A DNA stretch of 10,237 nucleotides from Planctomycetota bacterium (lineage in GTDB: Bacteria > Planctomycetota > UBA11346). Location: positions 1 to 10,237 of the forward strand of contig CANETI010000056.1 of assembly GCA_947440715.1 (NCBI GenBank), read 5' to 3'. The notes under the pieces are model-generated. The model did not search any database and had not been told where the DNA came from. It saw nothing but the letters and a program-made list of their open reading frames with translations. A program made the translations under genes and the position numbers. Positions 7,786-10,237 of this stretch are shown here, piece after piece; the stretch's first letter is position 1, and each line of letters begins with the position of its first letter.

Positions 7786-9131
7786 TAATACGTATCTAAA
7801 TTAGGATTACTGCTGAATGGCTTAAATGGATCAATGAACCCCTTGTTCGGATTGCGACTGCGCTGCTGACGCGCACCACGGAACGTAGTTCCGATAGAAT
7901 TAAAAGACATGGTCAGTAACGCGCCGGTTAATGGATTTGTCCAAGAAATGCGATTCATACAGATTTGTGAACCATTACGCACATGTCGCACCGAAGAAAC
8001 TTCTAGATCAGGCCAAGTCTCAGGGCGATAATTTAAATAGGGCACTCGCGTTTCACCTTCGATATTAATGTGCGCAATACTATCTTCGGATTTATTATTG
8101 CTGGCAGCATTCCAACTACCCGTGCTATAGCGTTTCGAACCAATTTGAGTAAGCGTTTGTCTAGTGAGTGGTTCCAGGCCAAGCGAGGGGTCGGAATAAC
8201 CACGTGGAAAAATGAAAACATTTTCCATCGTGCGATTGAGCATGTCGGTAGCAAAATGGAAACCGGACGACACCCCACCCCAATTGCCGAGATGAAATTC
8301 ACCGATGGTTTTTCGTCTAACCAGTGGGCGAGTATCATTTGGATCGGGCGAATTAACATAGCACCATTCACGTGAGACTGTCCATGCATCACCAAGCAGG
8401 CCATCTTTTTCATAGATCATCAATGGGGCATTTGCAGGCAGGTAGTCAAATACACCAATAAATCCCATTGAGCGATTGAGTCCATCCAATTGACGTTGTT
8501 GCCAACCACGAGGAGACCCAAGATCCGAACTGGCTATGTCATGATATTTACCAAAAAGCTGACGTTTTTTGGTGTTTTCTGAGGGATAGGATTTATTACC
8601 TTGGCCAGGTGGAGCTGGTGACCAAATAGGCAAGCGCATTTGGACCGAAACTTTTTCTACTAAATTGCCCCAAGCCCAGGTGCGGGGTAAATGCGCTTGC
8701 CAATCTTTTCGAGAACCATTGTTCTCATCGCTGCGGTCCTGTTCCCAACCATCAGCGTTATCATTAATGTTTGAGCGTTTGACATAGATATTCAGATCGT
8801 GCAATTCTTTGAGTGGCGTAAATGGCAGTCCATGTGGCCGCGCAGGCTGTCTTTTATCGTTGCCAATAACTCGCAGGGGCTGTTTAAATCTATCGTCAGA
8901 GGTGTCATAAGGGTCATCGTAGCTGAGCCAAAAATCAGTCTCCGCCAGAGCAATTTGAAAACCGGCACGTAAGACGGCATTCTCTGTCGCGAGCCGATTA
9001 GCGGTGCTTACGGTTTGCGATGCGACACGTAGGCCGCTGGTTGCAACATAAACAATGAGCATGCCCAACGTCACGGACAGCATAAGTTCAATGAGTGTAA
9101 AAGCGTTGGTTATGTGGTTGCGAATATACAT
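7785..9131 (-). CDS. Large prepilin-type (pseudopilin-like) protein with FTLIEL N-terminus
   Basis: This 448-residue protein starts at an ATG with GGGAG (9137-9141) five bases upstream, 17 bp after the stop of the preceding gene. Residues 1-34 form a class III prepilin signal: a short basic leader ending N-A, then FTLIEL with Glu-15 at +5, then a hydrophobic helix to about residue 34 (LGMLIVYVATSGL). Prepilin peptidase would cut after Ala-10; Ala at -1 replaces the usual Gly. An amphipathic helix follows (VSTANRLATENAVLRAGFQ), with WLSYDDPYD after it, as in PilW/GspJ-like minor pseudopilins. The soluble part, about 400 residues, is roughly twice that of a usual GspJ and has no domain I recognise. 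It contains many Trp, Asn and Pro-Gly turns and two cysteines, near residues 261 and 394. The neighbours suggest a minor component of a type II secretion or type IV pilus-like fibre tip. Size and context recall the Verrucomicrobium/Chthoniobacter 'Verru_Chthon' cassette proteins, but I cannot confirm membership. Confidence 0.72.
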   Translation of the reverse strand: MYIRNHITNAFTLIELMLSVTLGMLIVYVATSGLRVASQTVSTANRLATENAVLRAGFQIALAETDFWLSYDDPYDTSDDRFKQPLRVIGNDKRQPARPHGLPFTPLKELHDLNIYVKRSNINDNADGWEQDRSDENNGSRKDWQAHLPRTWAWGNLVEKVSVQMRLPIWSPAPPGQGNKSYPSENTKKRQLFGKYHDIASSDLGSPRGWQQRQLDGLNRSMGFIGVFDYLPANAPLMIYEKDGLLGDAWTVSREWCYVNSPDPNDTRPLVRRKTIGEFHLGNWGGVSSGFHFATDMLNRTMENVFIFPRGYSDPSLGLEPLTRQTLTQIGSKRYSTGSWNAASNNKSEDSIAHINIEGETRVPYLNYRPETWPDLEVSSVRHVRNGSQICMNRISWTNPLTGALLTMSFNSIGTTFRGARQQRSRNPNKGFIDPFKPFSSNPNLDTY

Positions 9132-9136
9132 CGGTG

Positions 9137-9141
9137 CTCCC
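9137..9141 (-). promoter_or_regulatory. Ribosome binding site of the FTLIEL gene
   Basis: The reverse strand reads GGGAG with a 5-base spacer to the ATG at 9131. It sits in the 17-bp gap after the preceding stop, which supports both the start and an operon arrangement. Confidence 0.6.
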
Positions 9142-9148
9142 TTTATAG

Positions 9149-10147
9149 TTATCGATTAATGAGCGAGAGACGTGGATCATAGAAATTAAACCGAGAGACA
9201 GTCGCGGCGCGCATACGAACAGATTTTGGCACTGGGCCGCGATCCAATTTGCCCAATATACCTATAATTAAAGGCTCTCCTCCATTCGGATTTGGTTTTG
9301 TCTTGAAGTTGCTGCCATTAAAATTGCGATCAGCACCGTAGAGTCCTTGGAATACTTTTATTCGCTCAGGACTAGAGGTGCCTTGGTCTAATTCCGGAAG
9401 TTTATCTTCACCAGGGTTGTCTGGGCCCAGAATGGAAATTTCAGCGCCCGTTTCACGTGAGGCAGTTTCTTCGGAAAATAGCATAGTTTTTTCAGGGTTG
9501 CGCATGGCAAATTGAAAACGATCTTGCCAATCGCCATGATTTATAAGTGCGGCGACACTGGATTTCCCAGCGATAGGGGCAGCACGAGGGTAACGACTTG
9601 CATCTACCGGCGCACTAGGAGCAGTCTCAAAATCTTCATATGCTTGCCAATCAACAGCCCAGAACACTAATTGGCGGCAACGTTCGCGGGGTTGAAAAAC
9701 ACGGGTTAAGGTGAAGTGTTCGCTAGGTCCAAATGCAGCCGGAAGGTCAACAGATAATTTTTTCTTGGGATAAGACATGCTACGGCCTGGATTCGTAATT
9801 GTCTGCGCCGAGACAAACTTCCATTGATTGGCGTCAACGCCATAATTATAGGGAGAGAAAGTCGCACCATCCATCGGAACATAACCACCAAATGGATCGT
9901 ATTGGATTAATGGATAATCCATCATGATGGCACGATTCAACGGTCGAGGCGCACCCCAATCATAGGGATGAGCTGCCGCATAACGCATGACTAATGTCAG
10001 TGCATTTTCGTGAAACTTGCGGATCGTGGCAATGTCTGGAAGCGTAAAAGTTACGGTGCCGAGTTGATTCACCGTTGGCTTAATGGGATAAACCTGAAAA
10101 AAGCAGTTGCCCGCCTCCTCTAGTCGCATTCGACTGGAAAAATGCAA
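9149..10147 (-). CDS. Unrecognised protein, first complete gene of the pilin-like unit (TTG start)
   Basis: The 332-residue frame starts at a TTG that directly follows an in-frame TGA, with GGAG (10155-10158) seven bases upstream. The next in-frame ATG (10129, codon 7) has no ribosome site. I recognise no family. Residues about 30-55 (TVTFTLPDIATIRKFHENAL) may form a strand then a helix. WGAPRPLNRAIMMDYPL (64-80) is a striking Pro-rich stretch. The rest is rich in Pro, Asn, Gly and aromatics, with EDKLPELDQG near 257-266. No signal peptide, membrane helix or prepilin motif is visible, which is odd for a protein made with two membrane-anchored pilin-like partners. The N-terminus could therefore be missing: an ATG at 10151 opens a 23-codon frame overlapping this one, and a shift at the six-base A/T run (10097-10102) would join the two. 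It ends 17 bp before the FTLIEL gene. A cytoplasmic partner, or the remnant of a larger protein, are both possible. Confidence 0.5.
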   Translation of the reverse strand: MHFSSRMRLEEAGNCFFQVYPIKPTVNQLGTVTFTLPDIATIRKFHENALTLVMRYAAAHPYDWGAPRPLNRAIMMDYPLIQYDPFGGYVPMDGATFSPYNYGVDANQWKFVSAQTITNPGRSMSYPKKKLSVDLPAAFGPSEHFTLTRVFQPRERCRQLVFWAVDWQAYEDFETAPSAPVDASRYPRAAPIAGKSSVAALINHGDWQDRFQFAMRNPEKTMLFSEETASRETGAEISILGPDNPGEDKLPELDQGTSSPERIKVFQGLYGADRNFNGSNFKTKPNPNGGEPLIIGILGKLDRGPVPKSVRMRAATVSRFNFYDPRLSLINR

Positions 10148-10154
10148 TCATCCT

Positions 10155-10158
10155 CTCC
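10155..10158 (-). promoter_or_regulatory. Ribosome binding site supporting the TTG start at 10147
   Basis: The reverse strand reads GGAG (within GGAGAGG), seven bases from the TTG at 10147 but only three from the ATG at 10151. Spacing favours the TTG. Confidence 0.45.
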
Positions 10159-10202
10159 GTTTCCCGTTCACCCATTTGGTGAGGGGGTAATTCCGTCAGA
10201 AA

Positions 10203-10237
10203 TTACGCCTCCTGAGTCGGTGTTGGTGCAGACGCCA
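10203..10237 (-). CDS. Possible C-terminal end of an upstream gene, cut by window edge
   Basis: One reverse frame entering from the right edge gives ASAPTPTQEA and then TAA (10203-10205), a plausible Pro/Thr/Ala-rich tail. A second frame stays open to a TGA at 10168-10170 (ending ITPSPNG), only 20 bp before the TTG of the next gene, and is equally possible. A third frame stops at 10196-10198. With so little sequence I cannot decide which is coding, nor name a family. Whichever it is, the short distance suggests the operon continues to the right. Confidence 0.25.
   Translation of the reverse strand, partial: ASAPTPTQEA

Noticed and set aside
9149..10147. Prepilin signal in the 332-residue protein, suggested by FTLPDI
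   Set aside because: FTLPDI lacks the Glu at +5 and is followed by charged residues rather than a hydrophobic helix.

Overview
The window most likely comes from a PVC-superphylum bacterium (Planctomycetota or Verrucomicrobiota). This is inferred from a secreted DUF6797-type protein lying next to a PmoA-type DUF6807 protein, a pairing typical of those groups, and from oversized, unusual pilin-like genes. Base composition looks moderate. TTG appears to serve as a start codon at least once. No tRNA, rRNA, CRISPR array, insertion sequence or phage gene was seen. All family names come from motif recognition by eye; no database search was made.

Layout. (1) Positions 1-494, minus strand: the N-terminal part of an exported DUF6807 (PmoA-family) protein, cut by the left edge. 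(2) Positions 495-696: a divergent intergenic region with a perfect 7-bp inverted repeat. (3) Positions 697-2964, plus strand: an exported DUF6797 / glucose-sorbosone-dehydrogenase-like beta-propeller protein. (4) Positions 2974-6321 (possibly to 6387), minus strand: a large RapA/HepA-type SNF2 ATPase, converging on gene 3 with only 9 bp between the stops. (5) Positions 6388-6621: an intergenic stretch with a candidate promoter for the rapA-like gene. (6) Positions 6622-10147, minus strand: a tightly packed three-gene unit, probably an operon entering from the right. In transcription order these are an unrecognised 332-residue protein (TTG start), a 448-residue protein with a type IV prepilin N-terminus (FTLIEL), and a 387-residue GspK/PilX-like membrane-anchored protein coupled to it by a TAATG overlap. 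The end of another gene may be present at the right edge.

How the parts may work together. The two divergent exported proteins are both of families that recur around carbohydrate catabolism in PVC bacteria, so they may act on the same periplasmic or surface substrate under one divergent control region. The RapA-like protein is probably a housekeeping transcription-recycling factor unrelated to its neighbours. The three-gene unit looks like a pseudopilin-type cassette whose soluble parts are much larger than in classical type II secretion or type IV pili. It is the part of the window most likely to hold something undescribed.
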